A model generated the notes under the pieces. The model saw only the letters and a list, made by a program, of their open reading frames with translations, did not search any database and had not been told where the DNA came from. DNA of 64,000 nt from CAWCPR01 sp963797475 (GTDB lineage: Bacteria; Chloroflexota; Anaerolineae; Anaerolineales; UBA4823): assembly GCA_963797475.1 (NCBI GenBank), contig CAWCPR010000012.1, positions 1 to 64,000 on the forward strand. Reading direction: 5' to 3'. Both the position numbers and the translations under genes were made by a program. Positions 1 to 9,672 of the stretch are shown one piece after another. The stretch's first letter is position 1, and every line of letters starts with the position of its first letter.

Positions 1-317
1 TCGTAAAAGAGACGTTTGCGAGACTGTGGCTATACGCACAATATTTTGGACAGCACTTCTTTGAGAAATCAAAAACTACAATTAATTGGGATTTCCGCCA
101 CCTACTGTAAAAAAAGAGACGTCCTTACCTCCCTTCGCTCCCTTCTACTCGAAGTAACAAAAGCCACAGGCCCGTCGCCAATTCTCCCAGCAGCGACAGG
201 CAACACTGGCATCACCCGCTCCGGCGCGGCCAACGCCCAACCCAAAAGCCCAGGCCGCTTACAACTAGCGTGATAGCCAGGATCTCCCGGACCATCGCCA
301 CACTCCTGAAAACCACA
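1..317. other. Non-coding or unresolved left edge
   Basis: I see no convincing gene here. A short plus-strand open frame has no domain and no ribosome binding site. The stretch lies just past the stop codon of the minus-strand transfer operon and is GC-rich and proline/alanine-like in every frame. It probably holds the 3' end of that transcript, but I could not identify a clear stem-loop followed by a T-run. Confidence 0.4.
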
Positions 318-2816
318 TCAAAACCCCAACCGCCGGCGGTCCGGCGTCTCGGGGGCTGCCGCCTGCCTCTCGCCTCCCCCTCCGTCGCCTGTTGGGACGA
401 ACAACTCGGAGAGCATCTGCTGGTAGGCAAATGGCACCAGTTCCACGAGGGCGGCTACCGCCTGCTCCTGCCAGCCGCCCGCAGGGGCGTAGTCCTCTGG
501 ATGGGCGGCGATCACCTCTCGGATCAGGTCTTGCACCCGTCCCGGGTCGCCTGGATGCAGCGGTTCCACCTGGACCAGCGCCGGGGGCTGCCAGCGCCCG
601 GCGAGACGCGCCCGCAACCAGGCCTGGCGCGTGGGCAGGTCCAGGGTGGTGGCCCCATAGCGAACCGTGGCGGAAAGCACCGCCCGCACCAGGTCAGCGT
701 CTTCCGGGTCCGGCGAGAAGAAGGCCTGAGTGGAGGTGTTGGCCAGCAGCGCCTGCACTACCGGCTCGAACCCCTCCATCCGGCGCAGCAGTGACAGCGA
801 TTGGGCCAGTACGAAGAGGCGCGCCCCAAACTTGGCCCCCTCCGAGAGCAGCGCTTCCAGGCGCATCCCCGAGCCCACCTCCTGGGCCTCATCGATCAAG
901 AAGTAAAAAGGGATCGGCTGCGCGAGCGTCGCCCGGCGGAAGACGGCCTCGAACACGTTATAAACAACCCCGGCCGCCAACCGCGCTCCCTCGCGCCCCA
1001 TCTCCCCCGCCGGCAGGCGCAGTACCACCCAGGCCCGCTCACGCACCCAGCGCTCCAGGTCCACGAAGCGCTCCTGGTGCATGGCGGCAAATAACCAGGG
1101 CGAGAGCTCCAGGGCCATAACCTTGGAGAGCACCGGGCTGATCACCTCGGTCACCCAGCCCTGGTCCCAGCGACCGTAGCCTTGAGAGAATTGCCCGAGC
1201 AAGGCGTCCAGGGCCAGGGCGTTCATACGCTCCACCGGCGGGAGGTACGCCAGGGCATTGCGCCGCCAGTCGGTGTTGAAGGCGGCGAAGACCACATGCA
1301 AGAGCCCCAGGCGCGTTCGCGGATGGTGCTGGTTCCAGACATGGGCCAAGCGGAAGAGGCCGAGCAAAGCCGCCTGCATCCGCGGCCCCCAGTAATCCTC
1401 CCACAGGCGCCGCCCCACCTGGACGATGGCGTTGCCGGCCCAGGCAAAGTCGGGGACGGCCAGCAGGTTAAGTGGAATCAGTTCAGGTTGGTTGGGGTCC
1501 AGGACCCGCAAGCGGGCCACTGCCGCGCTGCGCTGGGGTTCGGGCAGCTCGTCCACCGCGCACAGAAACGAGTTGGCCAGCGACAGGTGCGGGTCAACCA
1601 GGAAGAGTCCGGGGGCGTCATCGCCGCGGGCCAGGAGTTGCCGCAGCAAGGCAAAGGCGAAGGAGGACTTGCCACTGCGGCTGCCGCCCACCGCCAGGCC
1701 ATGGCCATCTGGGTCCACCCCGACCGGCTCACTGGTGGCAACCGCGGTCCCGATCCGGAAGGGGGCTTCCACCAATGCGCGTGAGGGCGGTGGAGCAGGA
1801 ACCTCCTGGCGAGCCTCGCCATCGATCACCCCGCTCCCTTCCCCAGCCTCCGGTGGGGCGAGTAACGCCGCCAGGTCACTGGCCGCCACCGGACAGGCGC
1901 AGGCCCGCACCCCCGGCCATTCCGGCGAGAGTTCTCGCCACCAGCTCCGCCCTGAGAGCAGCTCCAGCTCCGGGGGCTCGGCGGCAAGCAGGGTAAAGCT
2001 CACTGAGAGCAGCGCGCCCTGAGAGGCGGCCAGCAGCGCCTCTTTAGGCAAGGAACGCAGGCCCATCCAATCGAGCAAACCCAGGAAGGCAGCCAGGAAG
2101 AGCGCCCCGCCAGCCGCCACAGCCAACGCTCCCGCTGGGCGTGGCAACAGCCCCGCAGCCAGCGTTCCACCCCCCAGACCCGCGATCAGACCGCCAAGAT
2201 TAATCCCGGTTCGCAGCAGTTCCAGCCTCAGCCCCCAGGGATTTGGGGCAGCAACGGCCTGCACACCGCTCTCTGCGCCGTAATTGTAGGCCGAGAGGGC
2301 CTGCAGCCGCTCCTGCAAGCGGCTCTCCCGCCCGAGAACCCAAACTCGCAGCGCCGCCCTGCGGGCGACAAGCTGCCCGGCCAGAGCGAGAAACGGGTCG
2401 CCGAGAGTCGATCCGGCGGGCTGGTCTCCGCCAGCCACGAGCCGCGGCAGCCGGGATGTGTTACGAAGTGCATAGACTTTCCCGGGCTCTCCTCTCAACC
2501 CAGTCCTCCCTTCCACCTCTTGCCAGCGAGATTGCTGGCGAAAAATCGCCGCCCAGGCCTCCACTGCGCCGTGGCCTCTTCCGGGCGGCGCGTAAAGGCG
2601 TACCTGTAAGCCAGCGGGCGCGCCGGAGAGCTCCAGGGCTATGGGGGAAGGAAGCTGGGCCAACCAGGAAACGGCCTGTTCCCTGGCGCCGGGCAGCGGT
2701 AAAGGAGCGAACTGCAACTTCCAGCACTCCCACGCGCCGGAACAAAGCGGGCAGCCGCCCTCCCCATACCTGTAGCCGCAGCGCGGGCAGAGTGTCATGC
2801 CGGGCACGGCCATCAT
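318..2816 (-). CDS. Membrane-anchored VirD4/HerA-like coupling ATPase
   Basis: 832-residue ATPase likely to act as the inner-membrane coupling protein or motor of the transfer machine. An N-terminal zinc ribbon (two CxxC pairs) comes first. Two hydrophobic segments follow near residues 215-260. The RecA-like domain has Walker A GGSRSGKSS and Walker B FLIDEAQE. I take the start at 2816 because this ATG overlaps the stop of the upstream VirB4-like gene in an ATGA arrangement; a longer frame reading back into that gene is only its shadow. Family knowledge: membrane-anchored RecA-like ATPases beside VirB4 are usually T4SS coupling proteins. It could instead be a HerA/FtsK-type pump without a relaxase partner, and no relaxase is visible in this window. 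Confidence 0.72.
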   Translation of the reverse strand: MMAVPGMTLCPRCGYRYGEGGCPLCSGAWECWKLQFAPLPLPGAREQAVSWLAQLPSPIALELSGAPAGLQVRLYAPPGRGHGAVEAWAAIFRQQSRWQEVEGRTGLRGEPGKVYALRNTSRLPRLVAGGDQPAGSTLGDPFLALAGQLVARRAALRVWVLGRESRLQERLQALSAYNYGAESGVQAVAAPNPWGLRLELLRTGINLGGLIAGLGGGTLAAGLLPRPAGALAVAAGGALFLAAFLGLLDWMGLRSLPKEALLAASQGALLSVSFTLLAAEPPELELLSGRSWWRELSPEWPGVRACACPVAASDLAALLAPPEAGEGSGVIDGEARQEVPAPPPSRALVEAPFRIGTAVATSEPVGVDPDGHGLAVGGSRSGKSSFAFALLRQLLARGDDAPGLFLVDPHLSLANSFLCAVDELPEPQRSAAVARLRVLDPNQPELIPLNLLAVPDFAWAGNAIVQVGRRLWEDYWGPRMQAALLGLFRLAHVWNQHHPRTRLGLLHVVFAAFNTDWRRNALAYLPPVERMNALALDALLGQFSQGYGRWDQGWVTEVISPVLSKVMALELSPWLFAAMHQERFVDLERWVRERAWVVLRLPAGEMGREGARLAAGVVYNVFEAVFRRATLAQPIPFYFLIDEAQEVGSGMRLEALLSEGAKFGARLFVLAQSLSLLRRMEGFEPVVQALLANTSTQAFFSPDPEDADLVRAVLSATVRYGATTLDLPTRQAWLRARLAGRWQPPALVQVEPLHPGDPGRVQDLIREVIAAHPEDYAPAGGWQEQAVAALVELVPFAYQQMLSELFVPTGDGGGGERQAAAPETPDRRRLGF

Positions 2817-4573
2817 CTCGCCGCTCCGAGTGCCTTCCAGAAATCCAGCCAGGAGGCGGGCAAGATCACCTGCATGGGGAAAAGCGCCCCTCGTCCACCG
2901 GCCGGCGCAGCCAGAAAAGCATAGGGCGGGAGCCGGCCGGCTTGCTCTGCCCGCTGCCGGCTCTCCCCCTCCGGCACACCTAGAGCGCGGAAGAAGGTAT
3001 AAGCCTCCTCCTGAGGCAGGCGCCCAACGAAGGCGGTGGCGGCCAGGCCAAGGGAAGCGGCCTGATGCGCCAAGTCGCCGGGCAGGTAAGTCGAGAGCAT
3101 CACCCCTACACCGCGTTTTCTCGCCCGCCGCCCCAGTTCGTCCAAGAGGTCGGCAAAAGCCCCACCCCGCAGCAGTCGCCAACCCTCATCGATGAAAATG
3201 TCTATTGGCTGCCTTCCAACCGTCACCACATGATAGAAAAACCAGGAGAGCGCGGCGTGCACCAGGGTCCGGCTCTCCTCCCGCAGGCCGGAGAGGTCGA
3301 AGTTCCACCATACCCCGGCAGGGATATCCGGGGAAAGCAGGGCTTTGGGGCGATCGAAGAAGCCCGCAAGCAAACCACCCCGGGCATAGGGGCGCAGCAA
3401 GGCGACAGGCCCGGCAGCTTCCACTGTGCCCAGCGTGACCAACGTTTCCAGCAGATCGATCAGCGCCATCGGACCCGGGCGGCGCTCCCACCGCCGGCGC
3501 ACCGCCTCGTGTAGGGCGGCCTGCGCGCCGGGGGAAAGCGCCGCCTCCCCACTCAGGGCCGAGAGCAGAAACCGCGCCGAGAGCAGCATCTCCGCCGGAT
3601 CTTCGCCCGCCAGAGGGTGAAGCAGGCAGAAATCAGGATCATCCGGCGGCCCGGCCGGGATCACCCGCCCGCCGAGGGCCAGGCACAGGCGATTGTTCTC
3701 CCCTTCCGGATCGAGGGAGACCACCGCTCGCCCCTGGAGCAGGCGCTGCAGCAGGATCAGGCGCAGGAGGCTGGTTTTGCCGGCGCCCATCTCGCCCAAG
3801 ATGAGCGAGAGCGCATGGGGCGGCGGGGGCGCGCTGGGATCCAGCCCGCGGGTAAAGGAGAAGAACACATCCTGGCCGTCCCGGGCGTGGACTCCCAGCC
3901 AGACGGCGTCAGGAGCGGGAAATACCGTTCGCCCTGGCGCCGGAAAGAGCGGAGCGACCTCCTCCAACAGCAGAGTGGGCGCTTCCAACCCTGGGAAAAG
4001 CTCCCCACCGGGCTGGAAGTGAAGCAAGGCCCGTTCGGGGATGTAAACCAGACGCTGGGGGACGAAGCCCCGCGCTCTCAGGAGGGTTTCGAGCTGCCGC
4101 CGGGCGGCCTCAGCCTCGGGCTCTTGACCGCGAGCAGCACACAGCCCCAAGAGCAGCATCGTCCGAAAGGCCGGCCTGCCCAGGGCAATGGCCGACTCGG
4201 CGGCGTCCAGAGCATGGTCCATGGCCTGTTCAGCCATGGATGGCCGGCGCCCGGTCTTCTCGGCCAGGGCCAGCAGCAGCCCTTCGAAGAGTGTGCGCCG
4301 GGCACGCAAACTGCCGCGCAGCACGTCCGGCGGCTCGCGACGCAGCGCCACCGAATAGAATATGGGCACACCTGCCTCCAGGAAGACCCCGGCCGACAGC
4401 TTCCCCCAGGAACGTTCCGGCATCCCGGGCGCGCCGCCGCCGTCCCGCAGCGTGAGGGGCAAGAGCACCCCAGCCGGAAAGATCAGGCCGTCTTCGCCCA
4501 CCTCCACTGCCTGTGGGGCCACCGCGGCGCAGTAGCCATCTTCTGGCACAATGCGATCTTCCTTCTCTATCAC
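2813..4573 (-). CDS. VirB4/TrbE-like secretion ATPase
   Basis: 586-residue ATPase of the VirB4 family, which powers assembly and substrate transfer in type IV secretion. Walker A is GEMGAGKTS, followed at the usual distance by SLDPEGE. A late Walker B, FIDEGWRLL, is followed by a helix rich in RARKRGV and the TYLPGDLA sensor-like stretch, all typical of VirB4/TraC proteins. It is short for the family (about 800 residues). The 190-residue protein encoded just upstream may supply the missing N-terminal domain. Translation is coupled to the next gene by a 4-base overlap. Confidence 0.75.
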   Translation of the reverse strand: MIEKEDRIVPEDGYCAAVAPQAVEVGEDGLIFPAGVLLPLTLRDGGGAPGMPERSWGKLSAGVFLEAGVPIFYSVALRREPPDVLRGSLRARRTLFEGLLLALAEKTGRRPSMAEQAMDHALDAAESAIALGRPAFRTMLLLGLCAARGQEPEAEAARRQLETLLRARGFVPQRLVYIPERALLHFQPGGELFPGLEAPTLLLEEVAPLFPAPGRTVFPAPDAVWLGVHARDGQDVFFSFTRGLDPSAPPPPHALSLILGEMGAGKTSLLRLILLQRLLQGRAVVSLDPEGENNRLCLALGGRVIPAGPPDDPDFCLLHPLAGEDPAEMLLSARFLLSALSGEAALSPGAQAALHEAVRRRWERRPGPMALIDLLETLVTLGTVEAAGPVALLRPYARGGLLAGFFDRPKALLSPDIPAGVWWNFDLSGLREESRTLVHAALSWFFYHVVTVGRQPIDIFIDEGWRLLRGGAFADLLDELGRRARKRGVGVMLSTYLPGDLAHQAASLGLAATAFVGRLPQEEAYTFFRALGVPEGESRQRAEQAGRLPPYAFLAAPAGGRGALFPMQVILPASWLDFWKALGAAR

Positions 4574-4576
4574 CGC

Positions 4577-5149
4577 TCACTCTAATTCCGGATTCAAAAG
4601 GTGGTGGGCCAGCACCAGGATCTCCTCCCGCCCCAGCGGGGCGACCAAAAGCCCGTAGCGACCGAGCGTCCCCGCCACGCCTCCCCACCAACCCAGCGCC
4701 TCGTCCCCAGGCGGCAGGATAAACTCGAGCAAGGTGCGCCGGCGATAAGGCAGGGGAAACCCCTCTAGGTAAAGCTTCAACCCCTGGCGCAGCGTCTCCA
4801 ACTCTTCTCCCTTACCCAGCGAAGTTGCACCACTCCGTTCTGTTAAGCCGCCCAGATCTGTGGTGCGGCCTCCCTCCCAGGCTTCCACCTGGGCGAGAAA
4901 CGCCTGGCGAGGAGCCGGGTCGGGCCAGGTGACCTGAAGCAGCCGCACTGTCCAACCGGGCACCAACGAGGCCAGCAAATCTCGGTAGGCCTCCTGGGGG
5001 CGCGTCTCGGGCCGGTCTGGATCGGCGAAGAACTCCGCCAGCAGCCTGCGGCTGCCGTCCCGTGCTACCAGAGCTGTGTATCCTTCCAGTTCCTGGAAAC
5101 CCTGCCCCAGGACAAAGTCTTGGGTCTTGCCCACTTCTCGCCCGTTCAT
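4577..5149 (-). CDS. Uncharacterised protein, possible detached VirB4 N-terminal domain
   Basis: 190 residues with no catalytic motif that I can see. Its ATG overlaps the stop of the CpaF-like gene (ATGA), and its stop lies three bases before the VirB4-like start, so it is translationally embedded between two transport ATPases. The pattern of short hydrophobic strands, with charged segments such as RLLQVTWPDP and RRRTLLEFILPP, resembles the N-terminal region of TraC/VirB4 proteins. Its position supports that reading, but it is an inference. Other possibilities are a small scaffold or an inner-membrane-associated adaptor. Confidence 0.5.
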   Translation of the reverse strand: MNGREVGKTQDFVLGQGFQELEGYTALVARDGSRRLLAEFFADPDRPETRPQEAYRDLLASLVPGWTVRLLQVTWPDPAPRQAFLAQVEAWEGGRTTDLGGLTERSGATSLGKGEELETLRQGLKLYLEGFPLPYRRRTLLEFILPPGDEALGWWGGVAGTLGRYGLLVAPLGREEILVLAHHLLNPELE

Positions 5150-6612
5150 GGCTCCTGAAAGAACTCCTCCGGCAGGTTAAGGTCGGCGGGACGGAAGCCG
5201 GGGCGCAGCGGTCGATAGCCACTGGGAAGGAGTTCCCCCTGTCCTGGGTCGAAGCGAAAAAGGGGCAGGAAGGACGGCCGGGCAGCGGCCCGCTCTACCA
5301 TAGGCTGCACCTCCACGATCTCCCGCACCACTTGGCCATAGCGCGGCCCGCGCTCCAGGTAGACCACCGCCGTGATCGCCTCGGCGAAGCCCTGGGCAAT
5401 CTGAAGCTCGGAGAGACCCCGGACATCGGGATGGGCGTGGACGACCTGCAGGAAGCGCATCCATACGTCCTCGGCGCCGGTGGCGTGCAGGGTGAAGGCG
5501 CTGTGTCCATGACCGGTAGCGGCCGCTCGAACCAGTTCCCAGGCTTCCGCGCCACGCGCCTCGCCGATGACAATCCCGTCCGGCCGTGCTCGCAGCGCCG
5601 CTCGCGCCAGGTCGAACATGCTGACGGGCGGCGGACCGCCGCGCACCTCTGGGCGGGTGACGGTGTACACCACGTTGCCGGTATCCGTCGCTGGATCACC
5701 GTCCCATCCGGAGAGCACGATCTCGTTGCTGTCTTCAATTAGAAATAAGCGGATGGCGCCCTGCGGGAAGCAGGAGAGCATCTCCTGGAGCACACAGCGC
5801 GCCAGATAGGTCTTGCCGGTGCCAGTAGCCCCTGCAATCACCAGCACGCCCCCGTGGACCATGACCGAGAGCAAGTAGTTGGCTGCTGCTTCGCTGCGGG
5901 GATAAGCACGTGGGGAAAACTTCGGCCGGGGCACAGGCGGCAACGGGCTCTCAAAGAATCCGCCCAGGCCTTTGGCCGATGCGCTGGCTGATGCGCTAGG
6001 GCCATCCGAATAGCGAGACACTCGCAGAGTGATCACGTCACCATAAGGAGAAGCCGGAGGCATGATATGGCTCACCCGCACCCCCTTTCTTTCTACTCCA
6101 CCATCCCCGGTAGGAACCACCACCTGCAGCATGGCGTCGGCGATGGGGTGATCTGGGGTCGGGGCGCGCTGTCCGGCCTGATCGACGAGCACTCGCAGAG
6201 CGTCCCCCACCTCCCGCGGGGCAACCCCGGCCGGCTGCCAACCTGCTCCGGTGGTATATACGTACAAATGACCCAGGTTGATGGCAATATCCTCCACACT
6301 TGGATGGGCGATGAACTCAAGCAGCGGCCCCAATCCAGAGAGCTCGCCGATCAGGCGCAGCAAAAACTCCGGCCCCAGGCGCACCCCGCCATCCAGGAGC
6401 GCTCGCTCCTGGACCTCGGCGAAAGCCTGGCGGGCCAGGGTTTCAACCTCCCGTGGAGAGAGGGCCCGCTGTCCGGCCTCCGCCGTCAGGCGTGCTCTCC
6501 CTTCATTTAATAAGCGCTGCCACCAGCCTTCCAGTTCATGTTCCGACGGAAGCTCGCGGGGCAGGCGCAGGGACCGGCCTGTGATGTCAAAAACGTTTGG
6601 GGATTCTTCCAC
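5146..6612 (-). CDS. cpaF: CpaF/TadA-type secretion ATPase
   Basis: 488-residue hexameric ATPase of the type II/IV secretion superfamily. Visible features are Walker A GATGTGKTYLA, the Asp box LIEDSNEIVL, the Walker B region RPDGIVIGEARGAEAW, and the His box GHGHSAFTLHAT. These are in the order found in CpaF/TadA/VirB11 proteins. The N-terminal 200 residues match the usual helical CpaF N-domain, including the YVYTTGAGWQ stretch. A serine/alanine-rich linker (SASASASAKG) sits before the ATPase core and is unusual. It probably powers pilus or transfer-apparatus assembly with the neighbouring CpaE- and CpaB-like proteins. Confidence 0.87.
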   Translation of the reverse strand: MEESPNVFDITGRSLRLPRELPSEHELEGWWQRLLNEGRARLTAEAGQRALSPREVETLARQAFAEVQERALLDGGVRLGPEFLLRLIGELSGLGPLLEFIAHPSVEDIAINLGHLYVYTTGAGWQPAGVAPREVGDALRVLVDQAGQRAPTPDHPIADAMLQVVVPTGDGGVERKGVRVSHIMPPASPYGDVITLRVSRYSDGPSASASASAKGLGGFFESPLPPVPRPKFSPRAYPRSEAAANYLLSVMVHGGVLVIAGATGTGKTYLARCVLQEMLSCFPQGAIRLFLIEDSNEIVLSGWDGDPATDTGNVVYTVTRPEVRGGPPPVSMFDLARAALRARPDGIVIGEARGAEAWELVRAAATGHGHSAFTLHATGAEDVWMRFLQVVHAHPDVRGLSELQIAQGFAEAITAVVYLERGPRYGQVVREIVEVQPMVERAAARPSFLPLFRFDPGQGELLPSGYRPLRPGFRPADLNLPEEFFQEP

Positions 6613-6618
6613 TGGCGA

Positions 6619-8001
6619 TCACCTCTTTCGAAAGCCAAACAACCCCCGCTTCCCATGCTGGCGTGAGTTCAGTAGCCCTACCCGTTGCGCCCCTTCGGTG
6701 ACGGTGGGCACAAAATGGGCTGCAAAGGAGACCAAGGCCTCGGTGAAGGGCAAAAGCTCCTCCAGATGCTCCCGCCGGTAGCGCCAGATCAGGATATCCC
6801 CGCGCCGCTCCGAATTGACCGCCTGAGCTGCCAGATGATGATCCACATAGGGGATCACCCCGCCGGGCGATAGCGCCAGCTCGAAGCGATCTTCCCGCAA
6901 CGCTTGCGAGAGCAAGCGATGAGCAGACTTGAAGTCGTCCCCTAGCACCATGTTGTAGCACACCTTAACCCGGCTACCGATGAACTCGACCGCGGCGCTG
7001 TTACCAGCGGCGCCGTTACCGGCCACCCCGGAAAAGGCGCGGATCATGCGGGCGATCCATCGCCGGGTCTCAGCCAGGTCGGGGATCTCTGGACGGATGA
7101 CAATGGCGATGCCCTCGGCAATGCGCAAAGCAGCCCGGTGCACCGTGTGTGCCGGGTTGTTGCCCACGTCTACCACGACCACACCGCCTGTGGCCACTCC
7201 GGCCTCATACAGGCCCTTGAGCACCTCCGTGACCCGCTCTTCATTGTCCAAGGCCTGATCGCTCAGATCGTCGGTGACCAGTCCGGGCAGCACTCGCAGC
7301 GTAGGCAGGTCAGGCAGCGGGGTAAAGGCTTGCAGATAGGTCGCGCCGGAAGCTACTTCCGCCAGGATTTCCCGAGGCCGGTCGAGCTCCTGGCGCAGCA
7401 GGTTGATCAGGGAGGAATTCACCCTCCCCAGGCGCAAGTGATACGAGAGCGCCCCGGCGTTGGCATCCGCGTCCACCAGATACGTGGTGACGCCCGAGAG
7501 CGCCAGGGCCACGGCGAGATTCACGGCAATGGTGGTCTTGCCGGTGCCGCCCTTTGGAGAAGTGACGGCGATCTTGCGTACGGCCAGATTGGAGCCGATA
7601 CGCGCCGCCAGATCGCTGCCCAGCACCGCCCGGCGGTACTGTTCGTCGGCGGCTAATCCCCCCGCTTCGGCCCGTCGCAACGCCAGCAGCAAGTCTCCGG
7701 TCTCCTTCTCAGAAGGGGGATAAGCAAAGGCTGGCAGGTTCGTGGCGTTTGCCCAGGCAGCCAACCCGTCGCTCGCCCCGGCCACGATGAAGAGCAGCTT
7801 CCCCCGCTCGGCGGCTCGCACCAACCCCTCCGGCGTCACCGAGGCCTCCGGGGAAACCACCACCATGGCCTGGAAATCAAACAGGTCCAGGTGTTGAGGG
7901 GTGAAGGCGGCCAGTTGCGCGGCCACCATGTGGTCGTGCTCGCAGAGCGTCAGGTTGAGACGGGAAGTGACCGCACCGGCGCCGAGTAGCAGGATCTGCA
8001 T
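6619..8001 (-). CDS. cpaE: CpaE/TadZ-like ParA-family ATPase
   Basis: 460 residues. The N-terminal 130 residues look like a degenerate receiver-type domain (MVVVSPEASVTPEGLV). They are followed by a MinD/ParA ATPase with deviant Walker A SPKGGTGKTT, the switch-like residues VDADANAGALS, and VVVDVGNN as the Walker B strand. This is the TadZ/CpaE architecture, which localises Tad pili to a cell pole. Its stop is a few bases from the CpaF-like start. The same family is used in plasmid partition, but the N-terminal extension and the neighbours favour the pilus role. Confidence 0.8.
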   Translation of the reverse strand: MQILLLGAGAVTSRLNLTLCEHDHMVAAQLAAFTPQHLDLFDFQAMVVVSPEASVTPEGLVRAAERGKLLFIVAGASDGLAAWANATNLPAFAYPPSEKETGDLLLALRRAEAGGLAADEQYRRAVLGSDLAARIGSNLAVRKIAVTSPKGGTGKTTIAVNLAVALALSGVTTYLVDADANAGALSYHLRLGRVNSSLINLLRQELDRPREILAEVASGATYLQAFTPLPDLPTLRVLPGLVTDDLSDQALDNEERVTEVLKGLYEAGVATGGVVVVDVGNNPAHTVHRAALRIAEGIAIVIRPEIPDLAETRRWIARMIRAFSGVAGNGAAGNSAAVEFIGSRVKVCYNMVLGDDFKSAHRLLSQALREDRFELALSPGGVIPYVDHHLAAQAVNSERRGDILIWRYRREHLEELLPFTEALVSFAAHFVPTVTEGAQRVGLLNSRQHGKRGLFGFRKR

Positions 8002-8003
8002 GG

Positions 8004-9038
8004 CTAACGCTCCGGCGTCAGGGTCGGGCCAGTGGGGAGAGGCGTCGGGGATGGCGTCCTAGCGGCCTCTGTAGCCAGGAGTGTCATTGTTGCGGAGAGC
8101 GCCTGTTCCCGGTCGGAGCGGAAGCGTTCTTCGAAGTCCCAGTAGGTGAATCCAGTGGAAACGCCGGGCTCGCCCACCGAAAGCAGGGATACGATCAGGC
8201 GGCTGCTTTGCTCCAAAGCCAGGGCGAGCGCCTCCCGCCCCGCGTCCGGAACCAGCAGGATCAGGGTTCTCTCCTGGGTCAGGTCGATTACCGCCGGCGC
8301 TGCAGCGGCTGAGGTAAAACCCGAGCCGCCAGCGGTTTCTTGTGCTGCCTCGGCCGGCAGCCCCTGAACGGCGATCACCCGTACACCCTGCGGGAAGAGA
8401 TCCTTAGCCAGGGGCGGGAAGCTGCGCGCCAGAGCCTCCTGCCCCGGCTGCGCCTCCAGCGACGGGGTTGGGGACGACAACAACAAAGAAGGTTGTTCAG
8501 GGGTGAGGGCAGGAAACACAAAGTTGGCCAGTACGCCAGGGGTAGCCGGCGCCTGTGGACGGGAAGCAATCACTACCGTGATCCCCACCAGATCTCCCGG
8601 CAGGAAGGAGTGTGCGTCGGGGGCGATCACGTTCTGAGCCGAAAGCGGCAAAGGGAAAAGGCTGTGACCGGGGTGATTTGCCAGGGCGGCCGAGAGCCGC
8701 GTTCCCTCCCCGGCCGGCGCCAACACGGCGCTCTTGAAGAGCGGCTGCCCGGCGCTTACTGGCAAGGCGGCTACCCCGCCCACCACGCCGCTCATCTCCT
8801 CAGCAGGGATGTAGAGGGCGGTGTTCTCGTCCTGGTACACGCTCTTCTCCACCAGATCGCCCGGAGCGATCACCTCACCCATGGCCAGGTCCCGGGCCGC
8901 AGCCAGAACCGAGAGCTGCGCTGGGCGCTGGCTGGCAGCAAAGTAGCTCAAGCTGCAGAACGCTCCCAGGAAGACTAGCAATGAAACGAGCAGTACCAGA
9001 AGATTGAGTCCCGAATCGCGCAGGCGTTGGAGCATCAC
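8004..9038 (-). CDS. cpaB: CpaB/RcpC-like SAF-domain protein
   Basis: 344 residues. An N-terminal membrane anchor (LLVLLVSLLVFLGAFCSL) is followed by a SAF domain (AARDLAMGEVIAPGDLV, then AALPVSAGQPLFKSAVL), the signature of CpaB/RcpC proteins that assemble at the cell envelope in Tad systems. A proline/serine-rich middle and a second beta-rich domain follow, and a threonine/proline-rich tail ends the protein. It sits two bases upstream of the CpaE-like gene in the same operon. Confidence in the family is good. The substrate of this export system is not shown by the sequence. Confidence 0.75.
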   Translation of the reverse strand: MMLQRLRDSGLNLLVLLVSLLVFLGAFCSLSYFAASQRPAQLSVLAAARDLAMGEVIAPGDLVEKSVYQDENTALYIPAEEMSGVVGGVAALPVSAGQPLFKSAVLAPAGEGTRLSAALANHPGHSLFPLPLSAQNVIAPDAHSFLPGDLVGITVVIASRPQAPATPGVLANFVFPALTPEQPSLLLSSPTPSLEAQPGQEALARSFPPLAKDLFPQGVRVIAVQGLPAEAAQETAGGSGFTSAAAAPAVIDLTQERTLILLVPDAGREALALALEQSSRLIVSLLSVGEPGVSTGFTYWDFEERFRSDREQALSATMTLLATEAARTPSPTPLPTGPTLTPER

Positions 9039-9054
9039 AACCTCCCAAAAACGA

Positions 9055-9672
9055 TTATTCGATCATGAGACGGGCTGGCCATTTGACGCTCAGCCCACTT
9101 TGTGCGAGCGCTCCCCGGTAGTGAGGGCGAGAGTCCATCAGTCCATCAAGCTCGTTGATGAACCGCAGTGCCAGCCCGCACAGCGCCACGAAGACGAGCT
9201 CGGACTGGAAGGATTTCGAGCGAAAGCATGCCTGCCTGGCGCGTACCAGGGTCAGCACCTCGGAGAGCAGCTCATCGGCCGCCAGCGCCTCGGCGGTCAT
9301 CCTGGGCATGCCCGGGAAGCAGTCCTGCAGCAGGTCGGAAAGCTCGTCTAACGCACCGGAATTGGGATTCGCCGGCGGCCGGAGCAGGTCAGGCCCGGAT
9401 GCTGGGAGGGGCACCTCTCCAAGTCGCCCATTCCGGCAGGCGCGCAGCACCTCTTCTACGGAGGCCTGCGGCTGCTCCTGGAGGGTTTCAATAGCTTCAG
9501 GAATATACCGCAGTCCAGCTGAGAGCGCACTGGCCAGGGTGTTCTGCGCCTCCAGGGGCAGCTTCGCCACAGCCTCCACATGACGCAGGGCCAGTCGCTG
9601 GCGCAGTTCCGAGGGAAACGCCTGGAGCAACGCTTGCCTGCGTTTTTTCCGTTCGGCGTACGAGATTGGCAT
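9055..9672 (-). CDS. Uncharacterised protein, first gene of the transfer operon
   Basis: 205 residues, mostly helical, with no membrane segment and no recognisable domain. A strong ribosome binding site (GAGGGAGGAACC) lies directly before the ATG, and the gene is followed at 16 bases by the CpaB-like gene, so it is the promoter-proximal member of the operon. The N-terminus is basic (ERKKRRQ). I do not recognise a family. A cytoplasmic regulator or chaperone for the pilus operon is possible but unsupported. Confidence 0.55.
   Translation of the reverse strand: MPISYAERKKRRQALLQAFPSELRQRLALRHVEAVAKLPLEAQNTLASALSAGLRYIPEAIETLQEQPQASVEEVLRACRNGRLGEVPLPASGPDLLRPPANPNSGALDELSDLLQDCFPGMPRMTAEALAADELLSEVLTLVRARQACFRSKSFQSELVFVALCGLALRFINELDGLMDSRPHYRGALAQSGLSVKWPARLMIE

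Noticed and set aside
16..273. Short plus-strand open frame at the left edge
   Set aside because: No binding site, no domain, and proline/alanine-rich composition at the end of the minus-strand operon.
2817..3182. N-terminal extension of the coupling ATPase
   Set aside because: It reads the VirB4-like gene in another frame; the ATGA overlap at 2813-2816 marks the real start.
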